A program made the translations under genes and the position numbers. The notes beneath the pieces are model-generated. The model ran no database searches. It was not told where the DNA came from and was given only the letters and a program-made list of their open reading frames with translations. Positions 1 through 9,503 of a DNA stretch of 24,490 nucleotides are shown piece after piece. Position 1 is the first letter of the stretch, and the number at the start of each line of letters is the position of its first letter. The DNA lies in contig BQKZ01000028.1 in NCBI GenBank assembly GCA_036244855.1, forward strand, positions 2,966 to 27,455, given 5' to 3'. The DNA is from Temnopleurus reevesii. Taxonomy: Eukaryota > Echinodermata > Echinoidea > Temnopleuroida > Temnopleuridae.

Positions 1-119
1 AGAAAGAGCGAAAAGGGCACCCAAACGTGACACAGTAGCACCTTGGTGGGATAGAAGAGGGATAGATAGGTGAGAAGAGTGAAGGGATATGGTGAAGAAG
101 GGGAGAGGGGAAGAGAGAC

Positions 120-150
<31 letters not shown>

Positions 151-717
151 TAGAACAACAGACAGACAGACAGACAGAGAATTAGAGCAAGGGGTAGAAA
201 CAGAGAGAGATAGAAAGATGGAAACAGAGAGCAACTGTATACACAGAAAGAGCGAAAAGGGCACCCAAACGTGACACAGTAGCACCTTGGTGGGATAGAA
301 GAGGGATAGATGGTGAGAAGAGTGAAGGGATATGGTGAAGAAGGGGAGAGGGAAGAGTATAGAAGAGAGAAAATGAGAGAGAGGGGGAGGGAGAGAGAGA
401 AGGACAGACATACAGACAGAAAATTAGAGTAAGGGGTAGAAACAGGGAGAGATAGAAAGATGGAAACAGAGAGCAACTGTATACACAGAAAGAGCGAAAA
501 GGGCACCCAAACGTGACACAGTAGCACCTTGGTGGGATAGAAGAGGGATAGATGGTGAGAAGAGTGAAGGGATATGGTGAAGAAGGGGAGAGGGAAGAGT
601 ATAGAAGAGAGAAAATGAGAGAGAGGGGGAGGGAGAGAGAGAAGGACAGACATACAGACAGAAAATTAGAGTAAGGGGTAGAAACAGGGAGAGATAGAAA
701 GAGGGAAAGAGAGAGAG
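1..717. repeat. Tandem array, three ~243-bp purine-rich units
   Basis: Three successive copies begin at 1, 245 and 487 (spacings 244 and 242). Each opens with AGAAAGAGCGAAAAGGGCAC and continues through a conserved non-simple segment containing CACCTTGGTGGGATAGAAG before entering GA-rich sequence. Units 2 and 3 are almost identical. Unit 1 differs in its GA tract (longer simple GA run, GACA run near 160-178). The third unit decays at about 700. A long minus-strand open frame across it (182-937) is Ser/Leu/Phe low-complexity and is not a gene. The near identity of units 2 and 3 suggests recent amplification or an assembly-sensitive copy number. The window starts inside the array, so its true extent is unknown. 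Confidence 0.9.
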
Positions 718-960
718 AGAGAGAAATAGCAACTAATGGAAGGAAGTAAAAACCAGCAATCACTGAAAGAAAGAGAGAGAGAGAAAGAGAGAGAGAGCTG
801 GAAAGAGGGGAGGGGAAACAAGAAATAGAAAGAAGGAAATAATTACTGTTGCAGAGAGCAAAACAGAAATGGACTACGATGAGGAATAAAGGGAAGGAAA
901 ACAAGATGCTAAGAAGAATTACATTTGTCATGATCAAGGGAGATAAAAAGAGAGAGCATG
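718..960. repeat. GA-rich low-complexity tract
   Basis: The plus strand is predominantly A and G, with GAGAGA runs at about 707-724 and 772-798. It continues the purine asymmetry of the preceding tandem array without its 243-bp period. No gene is supported here. Such homopurine tracts can form triplex DNA, but that is general knowledge and not shown for this locus. Confidence 0.7.
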
Positions 961-1179
961 AGAGTGGATGAAGAAATTTTTAGTGAACTTTATTCACTCA
1001 AATACAGATATTCGAAGGAGAAATTGAGCAGCCCAACAGTAGCATTTAGCATATGAAACTGTCGAAATAAACGACCGTGAGATAACAGCATGAGGCACTA
1101 TTAAAATAGAATATCGCTACAAATTCACAACGTGGACTTTGTTCTCTTGACTCATCAAGTGCAAACAAGCCAGTGGCGC

Positions 1180-2446
1180 TGAATATGAAATTCAAAAGAA
1201 AACAGATATAAATCACGATATCTTTATACCGGTGCAAGCGTGAGGAACGGGCACCGAGTTTGAATCAACCAAAGAAACATCTCTTTGAATCAACGAGAAC
1301 GTGTGTATTCAGAGATCTTCCCTCTTTTGAAGGATTTTTGTTTTTTATGTTGCCGCCCGGAGAAGTCACTGGGTATGAATGTCACCGATGACCGAGCCGG
1401 AATAAAAGAATACCTTCTGCGAAAGGATGGGAGCTCTTTTTCATGGTCTAAAGAATTTTTTTGTAAGGACATTTTCTTCGATGACTGATAATTGCTTCAT
1501 AATAGGTTCAAAAGTGACGTATGGTGGCGGCCAGAGAGGCTCGCTCCTTTATTTACGTCTTGATCAGTTTGTTGCTGTTATTTTCGTGTCGGACACGACT
1601 TGGTAACGATATGTCCTACTTTCGGATGGAATGTGGTGTAATCGTCGATCATCGATACTTACGTGTGTTCAATCAGCTTATGAGTGGTGTGTAGTAGTTG
1701 GGAAACCTTACATGTGCGGATAAACTTTTCACACCGTATCGCGGTGATACATGATTTGTTATCCTGACGCAAGTCATTGGAATGCAAGTTTAATGTTCCA
1801 TTACTCATCGAAATGCTTCTTTTTCATGGAGATATAAATCAATTTTTGAAAGCCCCATTAATTTCAGAATGTGTTAGTTTATCACTGGAGGCTTGACAAC
1901 TGAACGTTTGACGCTTTACACTGTGAAATATGATAACAGTCTTGAACGATCAGCGGATATTGTAATACATGCGGGTAGTTTTTCTACCACTCACGAGATG
2001 ATTAATGTTTTACAATCTATATCAATGTTCAAAACCTACATGTGCACACACAGTCACGTGCGACATGTAACTGAGTAAAAAATATTTCATGATTATTATG
2101 ACCCAATTAGAGTAACTCGACATGGAACTGTCAATTTTAAATATTGTGAAGTTTTGAGAAATCGATCTTTCCGATGTAGCGCCTTTATGTATAATGGATG
2201 TATAACGTTCCAGTGGATATCAAATTCTTTGACTTATCGCTATGGTAATGCGACACCTCGGTGAACTAGACCACTGCGAAGATTCCTGTCTAAATGATTG
2301 AAGTTTTTGCTGGTGGATGACACACGTTTGAAATTTGCCAGGTTTTCTACTTCCTGGAACCACGCAGTTGTGGACTAAAGGATTTATTTACTTGGAGTGA
2401 TCGCAGCTAATAATCGGGGATGAATATCACGATGGCCAAGTTAACT
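1180..2446 (+). promoter_or_regulatory. CpG-richer segment, possible promoter and 5' leader
   Basis: CpG dinucleotides are visibly denser here than in the flanking AT-rich DNA, for example around 1220-1260, 1345-1400, 1505-1660 and 1715-1770, and simple repeats stop. The segment ends at a candidate translation start and splice donor (2420-2452), which is why a promoter/5'-UTR reading is offered. I see no clear TATA box or initiator. Open frames at 1285-1488 (plus) and 1290-1472 (minus) overlap on opposite strands and match no family I recognise, so neither is called. It could equally be unique intergenic DNA. Confidence 0.3.
2420..2446 (+). CDS. Candidate first coding exon (nine codons) ending at a splice donor
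   Basis: Two in-frame ATGs occur, at 2420 and 2432. The second sits in a good context (ACG ATG G). An in-frame stop TAA at 2411-2413 lies directly upstream, so the frame starts here. The reading MNITMAKLT runs to 2446 and is followed at once by GTGAGT (2447-2452), a consensus 5' splice site, giving a phase-0 exon end. Without splicing the frame continues into AT-rich DNA. No downstream exon can be recognised in this window, so the product is unknown. A 27-base coding exon is too short to prove from sequence alone; the call rests on the start context, the upstream stop, the donor and the CpG-richer sequence before it. Confidence 0.25.
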
Positions 2447-2452
2447 GTGAGT

Positions 2453-3022
2453 TTCTTTCAAAAATATGTTTTCAGTGATTATATTTGTCATTTTATAATC
2501 TTTCTTTGGTTTATTTGGTAAAATTCAGCATTATGTTAGAGGTTTTGCTTGTTTATTTGAGTAAAATTTGCTTTGCAAGAGATGTAATTTAATGCTTTTT
2601 TATGAAAATGTAGACCAGCCTTTGCAGATGCCTTTACTTCTGACGATTTTCCTATTCAAGTTGAAGTAAGAAATTTTAGAAAGCCCGGGTGGTATTTCAC
2701 CAAGTTACAAAAGAGTATGAGAACATAGGAATGAGTGGTATCATTTCTTGAGCTGAATATACATTTAACTTTGATCATTGAGCATAAGATTAAGAATGGA
2801 TACCAGTCGTTCATTAAGTAGCTCTCAAAATCTTTCTTATCTTGGGTGAAATTGGAAGTAAATGTAACTGCGGTTAGTAAATAGGTTATTAATCGCAGTG
2901 ATGATTATTTGATATTTCACAAAAGAATTGAGACATTTTGGGGAGGATTCTAACTGAAGCTGATTTGATCATGAATAGATGCTGCACAATATATCAATGG
3001 AAGATTTGATGGAAGTTTGAGG
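2453..3022. other. AT-rich stretch, no feature seen
   Basis: AT-rich, unstructured sequence after the candidate donor. No open frame, repeat or RNA gene is supported. If the exon at 2420-2446 is real, this would be the start of its intron. Confidence 0.5.
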
Positions 3023-3041
3023 TGGGGGAAGGGGGAGGGGG

Positions 3042-3079
3042 CTGTCTCTTATACACATCTAGATGTGTATAAGAGACAG
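3042..3079. other. Nextera/Tn5 mosaic-end junction adapter (sequencing artefact)
   Basis: Positions 3061-3079 read AGATGTGTATAAGAGACAG, the 19-base Tn5 mosaic end. Positions 3042-3060 are its exact reverse complement. The perfect 38-base palindrome is the circularisation junction used in Nextera mate-pair libraries. It is synthetic and not part of the organism's genome. Read on the minus strand it yields the peptide string SYTHLDVYKRQ inside an open frame at 2994-3302, a recognisable contamination signature. It lies 20 bases before an ambiguous n at 3100, consistent with an untrimmed read used for gap filling. Confidence 0.97.
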
Positions 3080-3100
3080 GTATAGAAGAGAGAAAATGAN
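3080..3100. other. Misplaced 20-base fragment of the 1-717 array, then an n
   Basis: Positions 3080-3099 (GTATAGAAGAGAGAAAATGA) match 357-376 and 599-618 in the upstream tandem array, on the same strand. They directly follow the synthetic junction and end in n at 3100. This is the arrangement expected when the start of a circularised fragment is read after its end. The 20 bases probably do not belong here in the genome. Confidence 0.8.
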
Positions 3101-3180
3101 ATAGGTGTGATGGAGATGGAACTTCAAGTGATGAGGAGGAGGATGAAAGAGGCGGAAGGTTTATACCCTGGAACAGATGC

Positions 3181-3352
3181 CTCGGTGCTTGGAGGGAGAT
3201 GAGGATGCATGGAGGAGAGAAAAAGATAGAAAGAGAGAAAAAAATGATAAAGGTAGAGAGAGCAAGAGACAGACAAAGACATAGAAAGAGTGATCTCCAC
3301 AAAGTTACATGAGAGAGAGAGAGAGGGGGGGGGGCGGGGAGAAAGAGAAGGA
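3181..3352. repeat. Purine-rich low-complexity tract with G10 run
   Basis: A GA-rich plus strand includes a GAGAGA run at 3311-3324 followed by an uninterrupted G run interrupted by one C (about 3325-3338). Minus-strand open frames here encode Ser/Leu/Pro low-complexity strings and are not genes. Confidence 0.65.
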
Positions 3353-4610
3353 ATACCTATTACTGTAAAAGACAATATTGCAGTGTACATCAAAGTACAT
3401 ATATGTTTTAATGAATTCTTTGAATTTTAGAAACATTTTCATTTTGGGGCATTGTTATTCTTACGTTTTGAGAGATCATTGTACATAAATTTACGGACAT
3501 TAGGATGAGGACAAAATTTGAAGCGAATTTCATGGTCAGTCACAAAATTAGTGAAAATGAAACCCAGTGAAAATTTCAGCTTAAATATAGTATGACATGA
3601 ACTTGGAGATTGAGGGAGAGAGAGCACGAGAGATGGGGGATTTGAATCTCTAAGATTAATGCGGGTTGAGTAACTATTATTGCTAAACATTCCATTGAAC
3701 TAATTCAAAATAAAAATGGAATGCAAGAGATATCGAGTCAAAAGTAGAAAAACAACAGCAATAGACAAATCGAAAATGAAATGGCAGACAGATTGACAAA
3801 AACTCTGCGAAATTCAAAAGGAATTTAGAAGTTTTCATCAAGGGTCGACAATAATTATGAAAAAGTGCATCAATATTAGGTCATGCAGAAGAAAGGAGAC
3901 AAAGACAATGCATCTACCACAAAAATAAAGAAGAGGATTTTCAATTAGCGGTAAAAAATGAAGACGGATTTTTCACTTAGGCCTAGAAGAATCTGGCAAA
4001 ATTGAGGAAAGTTTTGCAGTATTTGGCGAGATAGGGAAGAACAATGGCGACAAAGCGGACATAAAAAAAAGCAAATTATTGAAAAATTACTGTCACCGCG
4101 GAGATGATCAGACTCGAAGGGGAGATAAAACGGCGAGAAACGGAAGAGCGTAACGAGGCAGGTGCAGGGAGGTTGGGGAGGAAGGCCGAGGGGTGAAAGC
4201 GAAAGAAAATAATGGAAGTTGAAATGGATCGTAAGAGATGATGCGAGGAGAAGCTATTCCGGGATGCCTTCCAATGATGGGTATATGGCTAGTCTGCAGG
4301 CATAGACCTTTGATATGCTTTGATGTTGTAGTTTTGGCTGTGTTTAATGTATAGTCTGCAGTCAGAGACTACAGTTCATTTGTGTTGAACTCCATCAGCC
4401 TATGTAGGCACAGCAAGCATTTAGCCTTGCTAGGCTTCTGTCAAGACAAAACAAATCTGTGATCAAGTGTCCAATTAGGGTCTGTGTTTGTAGACTAGCC
4501 GAAGGAATGAGTCATCCTCCAACGTCATCACATCTCATGGAACTAAAGACCGCATCAGAGACCGGTAGGCGAGTCGCATGCATAATTTGCCTCCTGCTTG
4601 TCAGTGAGAG
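3353..4610. other. Mostly unique DNA, no gene supported
   Basis: AT-rich sequence with a short CpG-denser patch at about 4080-4210. Near 4290-4370, GTCTGCAG is repeated in similar contexts (4293 and 4352). The plus-strand open frame at 4459-4674 runs into the duplicated repeat at 4611 and resembles no family I know, so it is not called. Confidence 0.5.
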
Positions 4611-4733
4611 CTTTTTGCGGAGAGCTTGTAATGAGCTGTTAAAAATCACTGGTAATGCCGAGTCGGTTAATTAGATGCAATGATGACATTTCTCATTAGA
4701 GAAATTAAGTGAGATGATGGAGAAAGAGATACA

Positions 4734-4785
<52 letters not shown>

Positions 4786-4940
4786 ATAATAAGCATCTTG
4801 GGACCACACCCCTTTTATGTTATTTGACTTGTGATATCATCTATTTTCATATCTACAATGGTCCTTCAAAATTAGGTGTACTACTTATGAGCAATTCAAT
4901 TCATTGAGCATGATCATGTGGGCAGAATGCATGTAAGAAA
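4611..4940. repeat. Direct duplication, copy 1, around a GA microsatellite
   Basis: Aligns with 5023-5365 at an offset of about 412 bases. Shared landmarks in order: GAGCTGTTA plus AAATCACTGG, TTAATTAGATGCAATGATGA, the small hairpin ATTTCTC-ATTA-GAGAAAT, a (GA)n run at about 4735-4781, then GCATCTTGGGACCACACCCC, and finally CCTTCAAAAT. Substitutions and small indels are spread throughout, so the duplication is old. The microsatellite is an internal part of the unit. No coding potential is seen. Confidence 0.8.
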
Positions 4941-5022
4941 AAGGAAACTTTGAATAAGATAGAGAAGAAGACAACAATACATGAAGTAAAGAATTCAAGA
5001 AAATCTGCTCATGTGATATCAT

Positions 5023-5145
5023 CTTTTTATAGAGGGTTTATAAAGAGCTGTTAGAAATCACTGGTTATGCTGGGTTGGTTAATTAGATGCAATGATGAAA
5101 TTTCTCATTAGAGAAATGAAGTGAGATGAAGGAGAAAGAGATAGA

Positions 5146-5190
<45 letters not shown>

Positions 5191-5365
5191 GGAATAATTA
5201 GCATCTTGGGACCACACCCCTTTATATGTATGTCATTTGACTCATGGTTTCATATATTTTCATTTTGTACGCTGGGCCTTCAAAATCAGGTTTACAGCTT
5301 GTGAGTAATTTGATGAGTTTTTTAGATGAGATGATGATTACGTAAGGGGGCAGATTGCAACTAAA
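5023..5365. repeat. Direct duplication, copy 2, around a GA microsatellite
   Basis: Second copy of the 4611-4940 unit with the same landmarks in the same order. Its (GA)n run is at about 5149-5189, slightly shorter than in copy 1. Similarity fades after GGGCAGATTGCA near 5350, matching GGGCAGAATGCA at 4920-4931. It could be a tandem duplication or two insertions of one dispersed repeat; no target duplications are evident. Confidence 0.8.
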
Positions 5366-7434
5366 TTAAATTAATGATGAAGAAAGAATAGCCCCAAAAA
5401 ATAAGAGGCTTTTGATAATCAGGGAAATTTGAAATGGTGTAATGGTCCAAGGGGATCATGCATTTAAATCGAGTGACATATGTTTCTAAATGACATTTTG
5501 GAGATAAAAGCGTCATCTTTCACAATTTTTTAAAGATGCAGCGTCAAGAAAAGTGGTAGATTTAACAATGACCAATTAAAAATCATCTTTCATCCATCTG
5601 GGTTAGAGCACAAGACGGCTGAAGTGCAGATCATAATTTTTCGGGATCAGGTGCTGGCTGTATCATAATTATGAAGTATTGCTTTGACCAGATGGGTTCC
5701 TTTGTTTAAGAGGGTTATGCATCGCCGCAATCAATATAGGGATGCATTTCTGAGAAACAGTACTGCTTACAGAGATGCCAACCATTCCGGAATATGTATG
5801 ATGCACGTTTTCGTATGAATTGAAGGCTTTCATTTCAAGTGAATACCTGAGAGTATGGTTGCGTGCTATCTCACTTTTGTTTAGCTATTGTGTTATTAAA
5901 GATATTCCCATTGTAGTTTTTACCTCATGCATATTCCAGTTTGCATCAATGTGGAAATGCCATTCACTATGACATTATAACACATAGAAATTGGACAAAA
6001 TAGATAATGAAAAATAAATTTTAAAAAAAAATGTAAAAAAAAGATAAATAGAAAAAACAAATACTAAAATAAACAAAATAATGAAGTTAAAATCCAGAGG
6101 CATGTGACAGGTGTATTGCCAAAACCAGGGTAATAATTTGAAGTATTTGTAATAAGAACTTGTGATCCTTTTGTTTGAATGTTAGGAATTTTACCATGCT
6201 CTGTCTTTGGTGTAGTCCCTCAGAAAAATTATCAAGACAGTATTCCCCCCCCCATCCCCCCCCCCCCTCGTCCATAAAAAAAAGGTTTCCCAGTCCCTAG
6301 TGTAAAAATTCTCTGAGTTTAGGATGAGCAAATTATTTTAAGATTTTAGCCAGAAAGCTTTTTAACCCTCTGGGCAATTCATGATCAACCAGACAATTTC
6401 TTAAGAATCCTCAATGTTTGGATAAATTTAGCCCTCTTTGATTGTCAAAATGATAATTTCCGCAAAGACTCGGAGTCATTGTGCAAGGCTGCATGGTATG
6501 AGGTGACCGAGAATGACTTCCAAAATAAACCATGAAAGAAATCTAATTGGAAAGTGGGGGAACGTATAGCCCTGGGCTAAGGAATGCAATATATCGGCAG
6601 ACATTTTAATTAAGATATGATAAGAGAAATCAAGTTGCCCCCATAATGCCTCCAATGTCCTATCCTTGTGATGAATATTTTTTTATACACGAGAAGTTTT
6701 GTAAGAACCCAATAAAAACTGTGAGAAGCCCTTCAAATGTTTTAATAATCAGGCATAAAAACGGATTTATTTATAGTTTTTAGGACGTTTGCATCCTGAA
6801 ATCTGTTTCTAGTTATTATTTACATGCCATATTTCTTAGATGTTATTTACCTGTCATATTTCTAAGCAATATTTCAGTATAGATACAAGACAAGAGCTTT
6901 AAAATGAAAATTGTAAATATACTTTCATAAATTTTAATATTCTTAAAATGCTGAAATATTTGAAAATGCGATCAGACATGGATGATAAAGCATTACAAAT
7001 TCATTTCAAATTCAAGTATAGTCCACACTTTACTTGTTATTCATTATTTATTTGGCGTTTAGTCTAAAGATGGTGGTTTTTTGCATGCGTGATTCATGGT
7101 GGTGCATATTTCCCCAATTTTGATCTTTTCTATTTAAGTTGTCTAATACTTTACCCAATAATGATATCTTTGTATATATTCCTCCAGGTTGACAAAAAAT
7201 GACAAATTTTAGTTTTATCAATAAATTTGGGTCATACTTCACCATATTTTTTTAATACCGCGATATATTTATTTGGCAAGTTAATTCATCGTAAATTCCC
7301 ATCACCATTGTGCTACTTTTGAGTCATTCACACAGGACAACTTGACTTTCTGTCTATGTCAACAATACAGCAAGAAAAAGAAATAATAAGGATGTTTCAT
7401 TGAAATATGATTCATGACCAAAGAACGGGACTTG
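5366..7434. other. AT-rich DNA with homopolymer runs, no gene supported
   Basis: Contains an A-rich patch (about 6000-6080), a C-rich homopolymer patch (about 6246-6269, C runs broken by AT) and a short imperfect tandem pair at about 6812-6868 built on GTTATTTAC and CATATTTCT. Open frames at 6087-6275 and 7048-7245 on the minus strand are short, match nothing recognisable and are not called. I see no RNA gene. Confidence 0.55.
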
Positions 7435-9503
7435 AACAATGAGGGGGCAATGCAGAGGCGTTGTGTCAGAGACCATATGGGTCCAACGATGGAGGCATCC
7501 TGGTCAGAAGAGGTTGTTCCAAGGTCAAATTCACACCAATGAAAAGAGAGAGATTTTGTTGTTGTGATATTGAAATGATTGCAATAATTGCCATCAGGTT
7601 GCCTTTATAGACAGTGTTTCAAATTTATGCCAATTTATTTGGAACAAACATGGTTCTCCTTTAACAATCCAAGTTGCCTTTTGCAGTCAGAGACCTAGGG
7701 GTCCAACAATACACCCTGGTAAGAAGAGATTGTTTCAAGGTCCAATTCACACCAGTAAAATAAACATGATTTTGTTGTGATATTTCAATCATATCTCGCA
7801 TGAGGTTGCCTTCTATAGTGTTTCAAATTTATGCATGTTCTTTGTGAACGAACATGGTATTTCTTTAACAAACTTTTACCACTTGAACTCTAATACTCTA
7901 AATCCAAGTTGAATTTAGCAATCTGATCGATTCTGATGAGTGCATAGGCATTGTGTCATAGACCATATTGGTTCATATTCAGATCCTGGTCATAAGAGGT
8001 TGTTCCAAGGTCCAATTCACACCAGTAAAAATGAGCAAGATAATTGCCATCAGGTTGCCTTTATAGACAGTGTTTCAAATTTATGCCAATTTATTAGGAA
8101 CAGACATGGTTCTCCTTTAACAATCCAAGTTGCCTTTTGCAGTCAGAGACCTATGGGTCCAACAATGCACCCTGGTCAGAAGAGATTGTTTCAAGGTCCA
8201 ATTCACACCACTAAAATGAACATGATTTTTTGGTGATATTTCAATCATAACTCACATCAGGTTGCCTGCAAGAGTGTTGTCAAATTTATGCCAATTTCTG
8301 ATAAACGAACATGGTATTCCTTTAAAAACTTTCACTGCTTGAACTTCAATACTCTTAATCCAAGTTGCATTTAGCAATCTGATGGATTCTGATGAGTGCA
8401 GATACATTGGTCACAGACCGTATGGGTTCAACAATGTATCCTGGTAAGAAGAGAGTGTTTCAAGGTCTAATTCACACCAGTAAAATGAACACAATTTTTG
8501 GTGATATTTCAATCATATCTCGCCTCAGATTGCCTGCAACAGTGTTATCAAATTTATGCCTGTTCTCTGTGAACGAACATGGTATTTCTTTAAGAAACTT
8601 TTACCACTTGACCTTCAATACTCGGAATCCAAGTTGCATTTAGTCATCTGATTGATTCTGATGAGTGCTGAGGCATTGTGTCAGAGACCATATGGGTCCA
8701 AATGTGCATCCTGGTAAGAAGATATTGTTCCAAGGTTCAATTCACACTAGTAGAAAGAGAGCAAGATTTTGTTGTGATATTGAAATGATTGCAATAATTG
8801 CTATCAGGTTGAGTTCTATAGTGTTTCAAATATATGCCAATTTATTGGGAACAAACATGGTTCTCCTTTAACAATCCAAGTTGTCTTTTGCAGTCAGAGA
8901 CCTAGGGGTTCAACAATGCACCCTGGTAAGAAGAGCTTGTTTCAAGGTCCAATTCACAACAGTAAAATGAACATGATTTTGTTGTGATATTTCAGTCATA
9001 ACTCACATCAGGTTGCCTGTTCTTTGTGAACAAATACGGTTTTCCTTTCACAAACTTTTACCGCTTGAACTTCAATACTTGGAATCCAAGTTGCATTTAG
9101 TGATCTGATTGATTCTGATGAGTGCAGATGCATTGGTCAGAGACCGTATGGGGATTAACAATGTATACTGTTTGTAAGAGGTTGTTCCAAGGTCCAATTC
9201 ACACCAGAATGTAGAGCAAGATTATTGTTGTTGAGATATTGCAATAATTGCTACCATCAGGCTGACTTCTATACGTTTCAAATCTATGCTTGTTCTTTGT
9301 GAACGAATATGGTTTTCCTTAACGAACTTTTACCTCTTGAACTTCAATACTCTGAATCAAAAGTTGCATCTAGCGATCTGATGGATTCTTATGAGTGCAG
9401 AGGTGTTGTGTCAGTGACTGTATGGGTTCAAAGGCGCTCCCTGGTCAGAAGAAGTTGTTTTCAAGGTCCAGTTCGCACCAGTAAAAAGAGCAAGAACATT
9501 TAA
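7435..9503. repeat. Nine-monomer diverged tandem array, two monomer classes
   Basis: A conserved (T)GTCAGAGACC-type block recurs at 7465, 7686, 7955, 8142, 8410, 8680, 8893, 9136 and 9410 (spacings 221, 269, 187, 268, 270, 213, 243, 274). Each monomer carries CCTGGT(A/C)AGAAGA followed by CAAGGTCCAATTCACACC, then a GATATTTCAATCAT- or GATATTGAAATGATT-type segment and TTTCAAATTTATGCC. A long class (7686, 8142, 8410, 9136, and 8893 with a deletion) includes CTTGAACTTCAATACTC and GATTCTGATGAGTGCA. A short class (7465, 7955, 8680) instead has GGTTCTCCTTTAACAATCCA. The last monomer is truncated near 9503. Divergence between monomers is substantial, so this is an old array. Short open frames within it are by-products. 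Confidence 0.9.

Noticed and set aside
182..937. 251-residue open frame on the minus strand
   Set aside because: It is the translation of a GA/CT tandem repeat (Ser-Leu-Phe runs, period follows the 243-base unit), with no domain or start context.
1285..1488. Plus-strand 67-residue and minus-strand 60-residue overlapping frames
   Set aside because: They overlap on opposite strands, have no recognisable motif, and such lengths occur by chance in a CpG-richer stretch.
2994..3302. 102-residue minus-strand open frame
   Set aside because: It runs through the synthetic Nextera junction (SYTHLDVYKRQ) and a low-complexity tract.
4687..4704. Hairpin ATTTCTC-ATTA-GAGAAAT
   Set aside because: A 7-base stem, present in both copies of the duplication; too short to call a functional structure.
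7500..9480. Nuclear-receptor half-sites (AAGGTCA) in each monomer
   Set aside because: Only the first monomer has AAGGTCA; the others read AAGGTCC, so no conserved receptor site is supported.
7435..9503. CRISPR array
   Set aside because: Regular spacing was considered, but the whole ~190-270-base monomer is repeated with no unique spacers, and the DNA is animal.
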